Under the pieces are notes generated by a model. It saw nothing but the letters and a program-made list of their open reading frames with translations. It searched no databases and was not told the DNA's origin. The position numbers and the translations under genes are program-made. From the NCBI GenBank assembly GCA_905235775.1, contig CAJOMY010000068.1:15535-21713 (forward strand): a stretch of 6,179 nucleotides of DNA, read 5' to 3'. The stretch is from an uncultured Bacteroidales bacterium (lineage in GTDB: Bacteria; Bacteroidota; Bacteroidia; Bacteroidales; UBA932). Shown piece by piece: positions 1 to 6,179 of the stretch. Every line of letters starts with the position of its first letter. The first letter of the stretch is position 1.

Positions 1-1678
1 ATGCGGCGCGGATGCGGTCCAGCCGGTCCAGCTGCACCCGGATGGCGTCGTCCTCGATCTTGGCGAAGAGCAGTTCCGCCTCGCCGAGCTGGTGCCCGGC
101 GGGCAGGATCTGCGGCCGGCCGAAGATCTCCCAGTCGAGGGCGGAGCCGAGCATTTCCCGGAGCCGCTTCGCGGCGAACGGGGTGAAGGGTTCGAAGGCG
201 ATGGCCAGGTCCGCGCAGATCTGCAGGGAGATATTGAGGATGGTCGCCGTGCGGTCCAGGTCGGTCTTCGCAACTTTCCAGGGTTCCGTGTCGGAGATGT
301 ACTTGTTGCCGATGCGGGCGATGCCCATGGCGTCCTTGAGCGCCTCGCGGAACTTGAATCCCTCGATGTTCGTCTCCATCGAAGCCTTGAGCGCCGGGAT
401 CCCGGCAAGGACCTCCTTGTCGATGTCCTCAAGCACGCCGCACGGCGGCACCTTGCCGCCGAAGTATTTGTGCGTGAGCACCATGGCGCGGTTCACGAAA
501 TTGCCGAAGACGGCCACGAGCTCGCTGTTGTTGCGCTGCTGGAAGTCTTTCCAGCTGAAGTCGTTGTCCTTGGTTTCGGGGGCGTTCGCCGTGAGGACGT
601 AGCGGAGCACGTCCTCCTTGCCCGGGAAGTCCTGCAGGTATTCGTGCGCCCAGACCGCCCAGCCGCGGGAGGTCGAGATCTTGTCGCCCTCCAGGTTCAG
701 GAATTCGTTCGCGGGCACGTTGTCCGGCAGGATAAACCCGTCCCCGTAGGCCTTCAGCATGGAGGGGAAAACGATGCAGTGGAACACGATGTTGTCCTTG
801 CCGATGAAGTGCACCAGGCGGGTGTCGGGCGACTTCCACCACTTCTCCCAACTGTCGGGCAGCAGCTCCTTCGTGTTGGAGATGTATCCGATCGGCGCGT
901 CGAACCAGACGTAAAGGACCTTGCCTTCGGCCCCCTCGACAGGCACGGGTACGCCCCAGTCGAGATCGCGGGTGACGGCGCGCGGCTGCAGGCCGCCGTC
1001 CAGCCAGCTCTTGACCTGGCCGTAGACATTGGAGCGCCATTCCTGATGGCCGTCCAGGATCCACCCGCGCAACCACTGTTCGTAGTCCTGCAGCGGGAGA
1101 TACCAGTGGGTGGTCTTCTTCCTGACCGGCTCCGCGCCGCTGAGTTTGCTCCTGGGATTGATCAGTTCCTCGGGACTGAGGGTGCTGCCGCACTTCTCGC
1201 ACTGGTCGCCGTAGGCGCCTTCGTTGCCGCACCGGGGGCAGGTGCCCACGATGTAGCGGTCCGCCAGGAACTGCTTCGCCTCGGGGTCGTAGTACTGCTC
1301 GCTCTCCTTCGTAATGAACTTGCCGGCATCATACAGCCTCCGGAAAAATTCCGAGGAGGTCTGTTCGTGCACCTTGGAAGAGGTGCGGCCGTAGATGTCG
1401 AAATGGATGCCCAGGCCCTCGAAGGAGTCCTTGATGATGCCGTGGTAACGGTCCACGATGTCCTGCGGGGTGCAGCCCTGCTGGCGGGCCTTGATGGTGA
1501 TGGGCACGCCGTGCTCGTCGGAGCCGCAGACATACAGCACTTCCCGGCCGCGCATCCGCAGGTAGCGCACATAGATGTCGGCCGGCACGTAGACACCGGC
1601 CAGGTGGCCGATGTGGATCGGACCGTTGGCGTAGGGCAACGCACAGGTCACGAGGGTTCTTTTGAATTGATTGTCCAT
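1..1678 (-). CDS. metG: Methionyl-tRNA synthetase, 3' end cut by the window edge
   Basis: Cytosolic class I aminoacyl-tRNA synthetase that uses ATP to load methionine onto initiator and elongator tRNA-Met. The window holds 559 full codons. The nucleotide-binding HIGH motif is residues 22-25 (HIGH, 1604-1615). The zinc-binding connective insert has C147, C150, C160 and C163, the same spacing as the single-zinc E. coli enzyme. A VWFDAPIGY segment follows, then the KMSKS-loop equivalent KISTS at residues 333-337 (668-682). The helical anticodon-binding domain follows, with W467 in an EPWK context that matches the anticodon-reading Trp461 of E. coli as I recall it. Bacteroidales MetRS is about 680 residues, so about 120 residues are missing, probably the C-terminal tRNA-binding/dimerisation domain; this is truncation by the window, not a broken gene. 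The ATG shares its A with the dnaG stop. I see no in-frame ATG just upstream, and the MDNQFKRTLVT start is family-typical. No frameshift is seen. Confidence 0.97.
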   Translation of the reverse strand, partial: MDNQFKRTLVTCALPYANGPIHIGHLAGVYVPADIYVRYLRMRGREVLYVCGSDEHGVPITIKARQQGCTPQDIVDRYHGIIKDSFEGLGIHFDIYGRTSSKVHEQTSSEFFRRLYDAGKFITKESEQYYDPEAKQFLADRYIVGTCPRCGNEGAYGDQCEKCGSTLSPEELINPRSKLSGAEPVRKKTTHWYLPLQDYEQWLRGWILDGHQEWRSNVYGQVKSWLDGGLQPRAVTRDLDWGVPVPVEGAEGKVLYVWFDAPIGYISNTKELLPDSWEKWWKSPDTRLVHFIGKDNIVFHCIVFPSMLKAYGDGFILPDNVPANEFLNLEGDKISTSRGWAVWAHEYLQDFPGKEDVLRYVLTANAPETKDNDFSWKDFQQRNNSELVAVFGNFVNRAMVLTHKYFGGKVPPCGVLEDIDKEVLAGIPALKASMETNIEGFKFREALKDAMGIARIGNKYISDTEPWKVAKTDLDRTATILNISLQICADLAIAFEPFTPFAAKRLREMLGSALDWEIFGRPQILPAGHQLGEAELLFAKIEDDAIRVQLDRLDRIRAA

Positions 1679-1680
1679 TA
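1676..1680 (-). other. TAATG stop/start overlap, dnaG to metG
   Basis: On the coding strand TAATG holds the TAA stop of dnaG (1680-1678) and the ATG start of metG (1678-1676), sharing one A. This is a classic translational-coupling arrangement. It leaves no intergenic space, so metG has no promoter of its own between the genes; an internal promoter inside dnaG cannot be excluded. Confidence 0.92.
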
Positions 1681-3672
1681 TTTCGTGTTTATTTCTCTTC
1701 CCATTCTCTGTCTGATCCGCCGTTGGGCGGCCTGGATCTTGACCATCTCCTGCAAGATGCCGGTCTCCTGCTCCGGCGCTGCATCCGGCAGCTGCCGGCG
1801 GAGCTGTTCGTAGCGGTCCTGCATACGCCGCTCGGCGTACCCGAGAATGGCGCGGGGGACCTGGGCCACCAGCCAGGAAGCGGTGGTCGTCATCGCATTC
1901 TCAAAGGCCTGCACGGTCAGGCGGTATTTCTCCGTGGAGAGCTGGGAGGTCACGTCGGCGATGCGGCGGTCCTCCGCGTCCAGCAGGCGCTTGACGATCT
2001 CCTCCTGGCCGAGGCCTTCGTCATAAAGGGCGTAGAAGGCATCGAAGACGGCGGCATAGGCGCTGTTGGCCATGCGCGTGCCGTCGCTGAAGGCATCCCG
2101 GACGAAGTCCGCCACGCTGGGCTTGTCCATTTCGTTGCCGCTGTAGTAATCCGAATCGCTCTCGAAATCCAGCTCGTCGCAACCGTGGCGAAGCAGGAAA
2201 TACAGCAAGTCCCGCTCCGCGGGGGCCACGATGCGGTTCTCCTCCTGCCACGACGGGACGGCCTCCTGCACGGGTGCAGGCTGCGGGTCGGCGACGACGG
2301 CATCGTACGCGGTCTGCAGGCCGCCCTGACGACGGCGTTCCTCGCGCTCGGCCACCTTCAGGGCGTCTTCCTGGAGCTTGCGGCGCGTCCGGTTGATGCG
2401 CTCGAAGAGGATGGCCACTTCGATGCCGAACTGCTGTGCCGTGGCCTCCGCATAGGTGGAACGCTTGACCGCGTCGGGGATCTGCGCGATGGTGTCGGCG
2501 ATGTCGTTGATCAGGCCCGCCTTCCGGAGCGGATCGCCCGCCGCCTCGCTGAGCAGCAGGTCCGTCTTGAAGACGATGAAGTCCTTCTCATTCGCCGTGA
2601 TGTATTCGCGGACTTCGTCGCGCGTATGCTTGCGGGAGAAGGAGTCGGGATCGTCCCCGTCCGGCAGCAGCACCACGCGGACGTTCATCCCCTCGGCGAG
2701 CACCATGGGAATCCCGCGCAGGGCGGCGTGAATCCCGGCGGAGTCGCCGTCATACATGATGGTGATGTTCTCGGTGAACTTCTTGATCAGCCGCACCTGC
2801 TCCACCGTCAGGGAAGTGCCGCAGGAGGCCACGACATTCGTGATGCCGAGCTGGTGCATCATGACCACGTCCACGTTGCCTTCCACGAGGATGCAGCGGT
2901 CTTCGCGCGCGATGTCCGCCTTCGCAAAGTAAATACCCAGCAGGTTGCGGCTCTTGACGTAGATCTCCGTCTCCGGCGAATTGACGTACTTCGCAGGGTT
3001 GTCCGCCCTGAGCGTGCGGCCGCTGAACGCGATCACGCGCCCGCTCACGGAGTGGATCGGGAACATGACCCGTTCGCGGAACTTGTCGGACAGCGACCCG
3101 TCTTCGTTCTGGACCGCAAGGCCGGCGCCCAGCAGGTATTCGTCCTTGTAGCCGGCGGCGCGGGCGGCGTCCACCAGGGCGCTGCGGCCCGACGGCGCCC
3201 AGCCCAGCCCCCAGCGTCCGATGGTCTCATCCTCGATGCCGCGGGAGCGGTAATACTGATACCCCACGGCGCAGCCTTCGCCGTCCCTAAGCTGGTCGGA
3301 GAAGAACTTGCGGGCGAACTCCGACACCAGCAGCAGGCTCTCGCTGCGCTGCCGGCGCGCGATCTCCTCGGCGGACTCCTCCGCCTCGACGATCTCGATA
3401 TGGTACTTGCGGGCCAGGTAACGCAGGGCCTCGACATACGAGCAGTGTTCCTGCTCCATCACGAAACCCACGGCCGTTCCGGCCTTGCCGCAACCGAAAC
3501 ATTTGTAAATGCCCTTGGAGGGCGTGACATAGAAGGAGGGCGTCTTCTCGTTGTGGAAGGGGCAGCAGGCCACGTAACTGGCCCCGCGGCGCTTCAGCGT
3601 CACATAGTCGCTCACCACATCCGCGATCTGCGCGGTGTCGAGAATCAGGTTGACGGTCTCCTGGGGTATCAC
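1678..3672 (-). CDS. dnaG: DNA primase DnaG
   Basis: Makes the short RNA primers for lagging-strand synthesis and fork restart, working with the replicative helicase DnaB at the fork. It has 664 residues, a normal length. The N-terminal CHC2 zinc finger uses C37, H40, C58 and C61. The RNA polymerase core has the RPD-like segment around residues 217-245 (SGRTLRADNPAKYVNSPET). The TOPRIM fold carries the acidic set E264, D268, D308, D310, D341 and D343, so the enzyme looks catalytically intact. A charged, Pro/Gln-rich linker lies at about 437-480, and the helical C-terminal domain (about 480-664) should be the helicase-binding part; it is divergent, so I infer that from position. The start is GTG at 3672-3670. 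An in-frame TGA lies three codons upstream (3684-3682) with no ATG, GTG or TTG between, and the next residues (IPQETVNLILDTAQIADVV) match DnaG N-termini. The start overlaps the recQ stop and the stop overlaps the metG start. Confidence 0.97.
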   Translation of the reverse strand: MIPQETVNLILDTAQIADVVSDYVTLKRRGASYVACCPFHNEKTPSFYVTPSKGIYKCFGCGKAGTAVGFVMEQEHCSYVEALRYLARKYHIEIVEAEESAEEIARRQRSESLLLVSEFARKFFSDQLRDGEGCAVGYQYYRSRGIEDETIGRWGLGWAPSGRSALVDAARAAGYKDEYLLGAGLAVQNEDGSLSDKFRERVMFPIHSVSGRVIAFSGRTLRADNPAKYVNSPETEIYVKSRNLLGIYFAKADIAREDRCILVEGNVDVVMMHQLGITNVVASCGTSLTVEQVRLIKKFTENITIMYDGDSAGIHAALRGIPMVLAEGMNVRVVLLPDGDDPDSFSRKHTRDEVREYITANEKDFIVFKTDLLLSEAAGDPLRKAGLINDIADTIAQIPDAVKRSTYAEATAQQFGIEVAILFERINRTRRKLQEDALKVAEREERRRQGGLQTAYDAVVADPQPAPVQEAVPSWQEENRIVAPAERDLLYFLLRHGCDELDFESDSDYYSGNEMDKPSVADFVRDAFSDGTRMANSAYAAVFDAFYALYDEGLGQEEIVKRLLDAEDRRIADVTSQLSTEKYRLTVQAFENAMTTTASWLVAQVPRAILGYAERRMQDRYEQLRRQLPDAAPEQETGILQEMVKIQAAQRRIRQRMGREINTK
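1679..1699 (-). promoter_or_regulatory. A-rich translation-initiation region before metG
   Basis: In the 21 bases just upstream of the metG ATG, read on the coding strand, 14 are A and only 5 are G or C, against roughly 60 % GC around it. There is no Shine-Dalgarno core at the usual spacing. Bacteroidota starts are known to favour unstructured A-rich leaders over Shine-Dalgarno pairing, so this patch may be the metG ribosome-entry region. It also encodes the last residues of DnaG and its stop. Function is inferred from composition and position only. Confidence 0.4.
3669..3672 (-). other. GTGA stop/start overlap, recQ to dnaG
   Basis: On the coding strand GTGA contains both the GTG start of dnaG (3672-3670) and the TGA stop of recQ (3671-3669). 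Overlaps of this kind commonly let a terminating ribosome reinitiate on the next gene. The lack of a Shine-Dalgarno sequence and the weak GTG start support coupling and low dnaG output, which is an inference. Confidence 0.9.
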
Positions 3673-5885
3673 GATGCGATCTCACAAAGGAATTTGAGGC
3701 GGACGAGCCGGATCTCATTCTCATAATAATCCGGTCCGAGCGCGTCGATGGCGGCCTGGATGTCGTCCGAGGTCGCATCCTCCTTGAAATACCGGTAGAT
3801 ATCCTCGACGATCTCCTCGTCGAGGTTGTTCTCGATATAGTAGTCCAGATTGAGCTTGGTGCCGCTGGAGACAATGGCCTCGATCTCGCCGAGGAGCTCG
3901 TCCATCTCCAGGCCGCGGGCCTCGGCGATGTCCTCGAGGTCCATGCGCCGGTCGATGCTCTGGATGATCGCCACTTTCGCGGCCGACTTGTTGGGCGTGG
4001 ACTTGACCACGAAATCGTCCGGACGCTCGATTTCATTCTCGTCGACGTATTTCTTAATCAGCTTGATGAACTCCCCGCCGAACTTGTGGGCCTTGCCTTC
4101 TCCGACGCCCTGGCAGTTCTTGAGCTCCTCGAAGGTCTCGGGGTAGAGGATGGACATGTCTTCCAGCGCCGGATCGCCGAAGATGATCCAGGGTTGGAGC
4201 TTGAGGCGCCGGCCCAGGTCCTTGCGCAGGTCCTTGAGCATGGACAGCAGCACCGGATCGCCCGCACCGCCGCCCGACTTCATCGCCACCGCGGCAGCGG
4301 CGGCCTCTTCGTCGTCCTCGTCGTCTTCCCCGCCACCGGCGAACACGCGGTCCTCGACCAGCCGGAGCTCCCAGGGATCGGCGGCGAAGCGGCGTCCGAG
4401 ATCCGTCACGTGGATCAGGCCGTAGGTCTCGATCTCCTTGGCCAGCAGATGCGCGATGAGTCCCTGGTGGATGACGGTGCCCCAGAATTTTTCGGAGTGG
4501 GGCTTGCCCGCGCCGAAGAACTCCAGCTCGTCGTGCCTGTAGGACTTGGTCAGCGAATTGGACACCCCGGCCAGGATGTTGGCAAGGTGGTCCAGCTTGA
4601 AATGCTCGGGCAGCGCCTCGATCAGGCGGATGACCAGCTGCATCTCCTTGCGCCCGTCGAAAGTGGCCTTGGGATGTACGCAGTTGTCACAGCAATGGCA
4701 GTTCTCCTCGGTGAAGTCCTCGCCGAAATAATTGAGCAGCAGCTTGCGGCGGCACTGGCTGGACTCCGCATAAGCAAGCACTTCGGAGAGCAGCTGGCGG
4801 CTGATCTCCTGCTCGGCGACGGGCTTGCCCTGCATGAATTTCTCCAGCTTCTGGATATCCTTGTAGCTGTAATAGGCGATGCAGAGCCCCTCCTGGCCGT
4901 CCCGGCCGGCACGGCCCGTCTCCTGGTAGTAGCTCTCGATGCTCTTGGGGATGTCGTAGTGGATGACGAAGCGGATGTCCGGCTTGTCGATCCCCATGCC
5001 GAAGGCGATCGTAGCCACGATCACCTGCACCTCCTCCATCAGGAACCTGTCCTGGTTTTCCGCACGCACCCGGGCGTCCAGTCCGGCATGATACGGCAGG
5101 GCCTTGATACCGTTGATGCACAGCAACTCAGCCATCTCCTCGACCTTCTTGCGGCTGAGGCAGTAGATGATGCCGGACTTGCCGGGGTGCTGGCGGATGA
5201 ACTTGATGAGATCCTTCTCCGGATCCACCTTGTCCCGGACTTCGTAGTAGAGGTTCGGGCGGTTGAACGAAGACTTGAACACGGCGGCGTCCGGGATGCC
5301 CAGGTTCTTGAGGATATCGCTCTGTACCTTGGGCGTGGCCGTGGCCGTAAGCGCGATGATGGGCGCGCGGCCGATCTGGTCCACCAGCAAACGGATGCGG
5401 CGGTACTCCGGCCGGAAGTCATGCCCCCATTCGGAAATGCAGTGCGCCTCATCCACGGCGTAGAAGGAAATCTTCAATTCCCGCAGCAGCTGGACATTCT
5501 CTTCTTTGGTCAGCGACTCCGGCGCTACGTACAGCAGCCGGGTCCTGCCCGCAAGCAGGTCCTCCCGGACCTCGTCGATCTGCTGGCGCGAGAGCGAGGA
5601 ATTGAGGAAATGCGCGATGCTTCCATCCCCGGCCACGAATCCCCGCAACAGGTCCACCTGGTTCTTCATCAGGGCGATCAGCGGGGAGATGACAATGGCC
5701 GTGCCTTCCATCACCAGGGCCGGCAACTGATAACACAACGACTTGCCGCCTCCGGTGGGCATCAGGACGAAGGCATCACCCCCTCCAATCAGGTGCCGGA
5801 TGATCTTCTCCTGGTCCGCCTTGAAGGCGTCATAGCCGAAAAACTCTTTGAGCGTCTTGTGAATCAGTGCCGAATCGGGTATCAT
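3669..5885 (-). CDS. recQ: ATP-dependent DNA helicase RecQ, long Bacteroidota form
   Basis: 3'-to-5' superfamily 2 helicase acting in recombination and in repair of stalled forks. It has 738 residues against about 610 for E. coli RecQ. In order: motif 0 (residues 16-29, Q25); Walker A MPTGGGKS (42-49, K48); motif Ia (65-77); DEAH box (145-148) running into the RecQ aromatic-rich loop HCISEWGHDFRPEY; motif III ALTATAT (178-184); motif IV (237-246); motif V with AFGMGIDKPD; and motif VI QETGRAGRDG (321-330, R325 and R328). The zinc domain has C378, C396, C399 and C402, with an extra C398. The RQC winged helix is about 405-510, an acidic/alanine linker 518-534, and HRDC about 541-615. A further 105 residues (about 633-738) resemble the HTH_40-type helix-turn-helix tail of Bacteroidota RecQ. 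The start is fixed: an in-frame TGA ending the DUF1015 gene lies only two codons upstream. There is no Shine-Dalgarno sequence. All catalytic motifs look intact. Confidence 0.97.
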   Translation of the reverse strand: MIPDSALIHKTLKEFFGYDAFKADQEKIIRHLIGGGDAFVLMPTGGGKSLCYQLPALVMEGTAIVISPLIALMKNQVDLLRGFVAGDGSIAHFLNSSLSRQQIDEVREDLLAGRTRLLYVAPESLTKEENVQLLRELKISFYAVDEAHCISEWGHDFRPEYRRIRLLVDQIGRAPIIALTATATPKVQSDILKNLGIPDAAVFKSSFNRPNLYYEVRDKVDPEKDLIKFIRQHPGKSGIIYCLSRKKVEEMAELLCINGIKALPYHAGLDARVRAENQDRFLMEEVQVIVATIAFGMGIDKPDIRFVIHYDIPKSIESYYQETGRAGRDGQEGLCIAYYSYKDIQKLEKFMQGKPVAEQEISRQLLSEVLAYAESSQCRRKLLLNYFGEDFTEENCHCCDNCVHPKATFDGRKEMQLVIRLIEALPEHFKLDHLANILAGVSNSLTKSYRHDELEFFGAGKPHSEKFWGTVIHQGLIAHLLAKEIETYGLIHVTDLGRRFAADPWELRLVEDRVFAGGGEDDEDDEEAAAAAVAMKSGGGAGDPVLLSMLKDLRKDLGRRLKLQPWIIFGDPALEDMSILYPETFEELKNCQGVGEGKAHKFGGEFIKLIKKYVDENEIERPDDFVVKSTPNKSAAKVAIIQSIDRRMDLEDIAEARGLEMDELLGEIEAIVSSGTKLNLDYYIENNLDEEIVEDIYRYFKEDATSDDIQAAIDALGPDYYENEIRLVRLKFLCEIAS
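4284..4334 (-). repeat. Low-complexity acidic/alanine linker-coding stretch in recQ
   Basis: On the plus strand this reads as runs of GCGGC and repeated TCGTC-type triplets. It encodes RecQ residues about 518-534: GAG/GAC codons (EDDEDDEE) followed by an alanine run and a following GGG. It separates the RQC winged helix from HRDC and should be a flexible, disordered linker. Simple triplet composition makes it a likely site of length variation among strains, which is an inference. Confidence 0.7.
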
Positions 5886-5891
5886 GGGATA
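5886..5891 (-). other. Six-base gap between the DUF1015 gene and recQ
   Basis: This is the only non-coding DNA in the window. Read on the coding strand it is TATCCC, between the TGA of the DUF1015 gene and the ATG of recQ. The spacing leaves no room for a promoter or terminator. No purine-rich Shine-Dalgarno sequence lies in the gap or in the preceding 20 bases, so recQ translation probably relies on coupling with the upstream gene or on leader-independent initiation typical of Bacteroidota. Confidence 0.9.
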
Positions 5892-6179
5892 TCAGTCTAA
5901 GGTGTGAATGGCGAGTCCGGAACGGAGCTTGGGTTCAAACCACGTCGTCTTCGGCGGCATGATGTTGCCGGTGTCGGCGATGTCCATCAGCTGCTGCATG
6001 CTGACGGGATAGAGGGCGAAGGCGACCTTCATCTCGCCGGAATCGACGCGGCGGGACAGCTCGCCCAGGCCGCGGATGCCGCCCACGAAATCGATGCGGT
6101 CGGAGGTACGCAGGTCCTTGATCCCGAGGATCCTGTCGAGCACCCGGTCCGAAAGGATGGTCACGTCGAGCACCCCGAT
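5892..6179 (-). CDS. DUF1015-family protein, C-terminal 95 residues (5' end outside window)
   Basis: The open frame runs off the right-hand edge, so only the last 95 residues are visible; the first Met-like codon in the window (GTG at 6173) is internal, not the start. The tail carries the most conserved blocks of the DUF1015 family (PF06245/COG4198, whole protein about 400 residues): a GVLDVTILSDRVLDRILGI segment, then RIDFVGGIRG, then VAFALYPVSMQQLMDIAD, then the closing MPPKTTWFEPKLRSG. The biochemical function is unknown; as I recall, members in Bacteroidota often sit next to serine-biosynthesis genes (serA, serC), and such genes may lie just outside this window. No signal peptide or membrane segment is seen in the visible part, so a cytosolic protein is likely. 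It ends in TGA six bases before recQ and in the same frame, so the two are probably co-transcribed. The family call rests on motifs recalled from the family, not on a search. Confidence 0.92.
   Translation of the reverse strand: MGVLDVTILSDRVLDRILGIKDLRTSDRIDFVGGIRGLGELSRRVDSGEMKVAFALYPVSMQQLMDIADTGNIMPPKTTWFEPKLRSGLAIHTLD

Noticed and set aside
429..1644. Smaller minus-strand open frames inside metG, at 429-1232, 754-1029 and 1162-1644
   Set aside because: They are alternative frames of metG, with Arg/Ala/Pro/Ser-rich low-complexity products typical of GC-rich shadow frames.
92..1813. 573-codon open frame on the plus strand, opposite metG
   Set aside because: It is a register-matched shadow of metG that runs on into the 3' end of dnaG; there is no coherent domain and the MetRS motifs explain the DNA.
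1723..3726. 667-codon open frame on the plus strand, opposite dnaG
   Set aside because: It is in codon register with dnaG, so its stops would need TTA, CTA or TCA codons in dnaG, which are rare in GC-rich genes. The translation has no recognisable domain, while dnaG on the other strand is complete.
4284..4334. Possible microsatellite or CRISPR-like repeat
   Set aside because: The triplet runs simply encode the acidic/alanine linker of RecQ; there are no spaced direct repeats.
4086..5900. 604-codon open frame on the plus strand, opposite recQ
   Set aside because: It has the same register effect as that opposite dnaG; the recQ motifs on the minus strand account for the sequence, and the plus-strand product resembles nothing I know.
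5892..6173. A separate 93-residue protein starting at GTG 6173
   Set aside because: The frame continues upstream to the window edge and the sequence matches the C-terminal part of a much longer DUF1015 protein, so this is a truncated gene, not a small one.
1..6179. Defence system, mobile element or other accessory locus
   Set aside because: RecQ-like helicases and TOPRIM proteins occur in defence loci, but here both are full-length housekeeping forms next to metG, with uniform composition and no transposase, integrase, attachment site or inverted repeat.

Overview
The window looks like chromosomal core DNA from a high-GC member of the Bacteroidota, most likely the order Bacteroidales. GC is roughly 60 % by eye. 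Three things point there. RecQ has the long form with an extra C-terminal helix-turn-helix region after HRDC. MetRS has a KISTS loop and Bacteroidales-like sequence throughout. No start codon is preceded by a recognisable Shine-Dalgarno sequence. The assignment comes from remembered family sequences, not a search.

All four genes lie on the minus strand, so the transcriptional order runs from high to low coordinates. First is the 3' end of a DUF1015-family gene (5892-6179, cut by the window edge). Next come recQ, an ATP-dependent DNA helicase (3669-5885), then dnaG, the DNA primase (1678-3672), then metG, methionyl-tRNA synthetase (1-1678, cut before its C-terminal end). The junctions are very tight: 6 bases between DUF1015 and recQ, a 4-base GTGA overlap between recQ and dnaG, and a 1-base TAATG overlap between dnaG and metG. 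Only 6 bases are non-coding. I see no terminator, promoter, RNA gene, mobile element, long repeat or CRISPR array, so the genes are almost certainly one operon whose promoter lies beyond the right-hand edge.

Functionally, the operon joins replication and repair (primase making RNA primers, RecQ unwinding or resolving forks and recombination intermediates) to translation (charging tRNA-Met). It also carries a conserved protein of unknown role. The overlaps suggest translational coupling. dnaG uses a GTG start buried in the recQ stop, which fits low primase output. metG follows an A-rich patch that may let it start translation more independently.

I found no new biological system here. The points worth a second look are the gene order and its overlapping junctions, the Lys-to-Thr change in the MetRS KMSKS loop, the EGNVD variant in the primase TOPRIM motif, the RecQ C-terminal extension and the placement of DUF1015. 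The long plus-strand open frames opposite the genes are composition artefacts.
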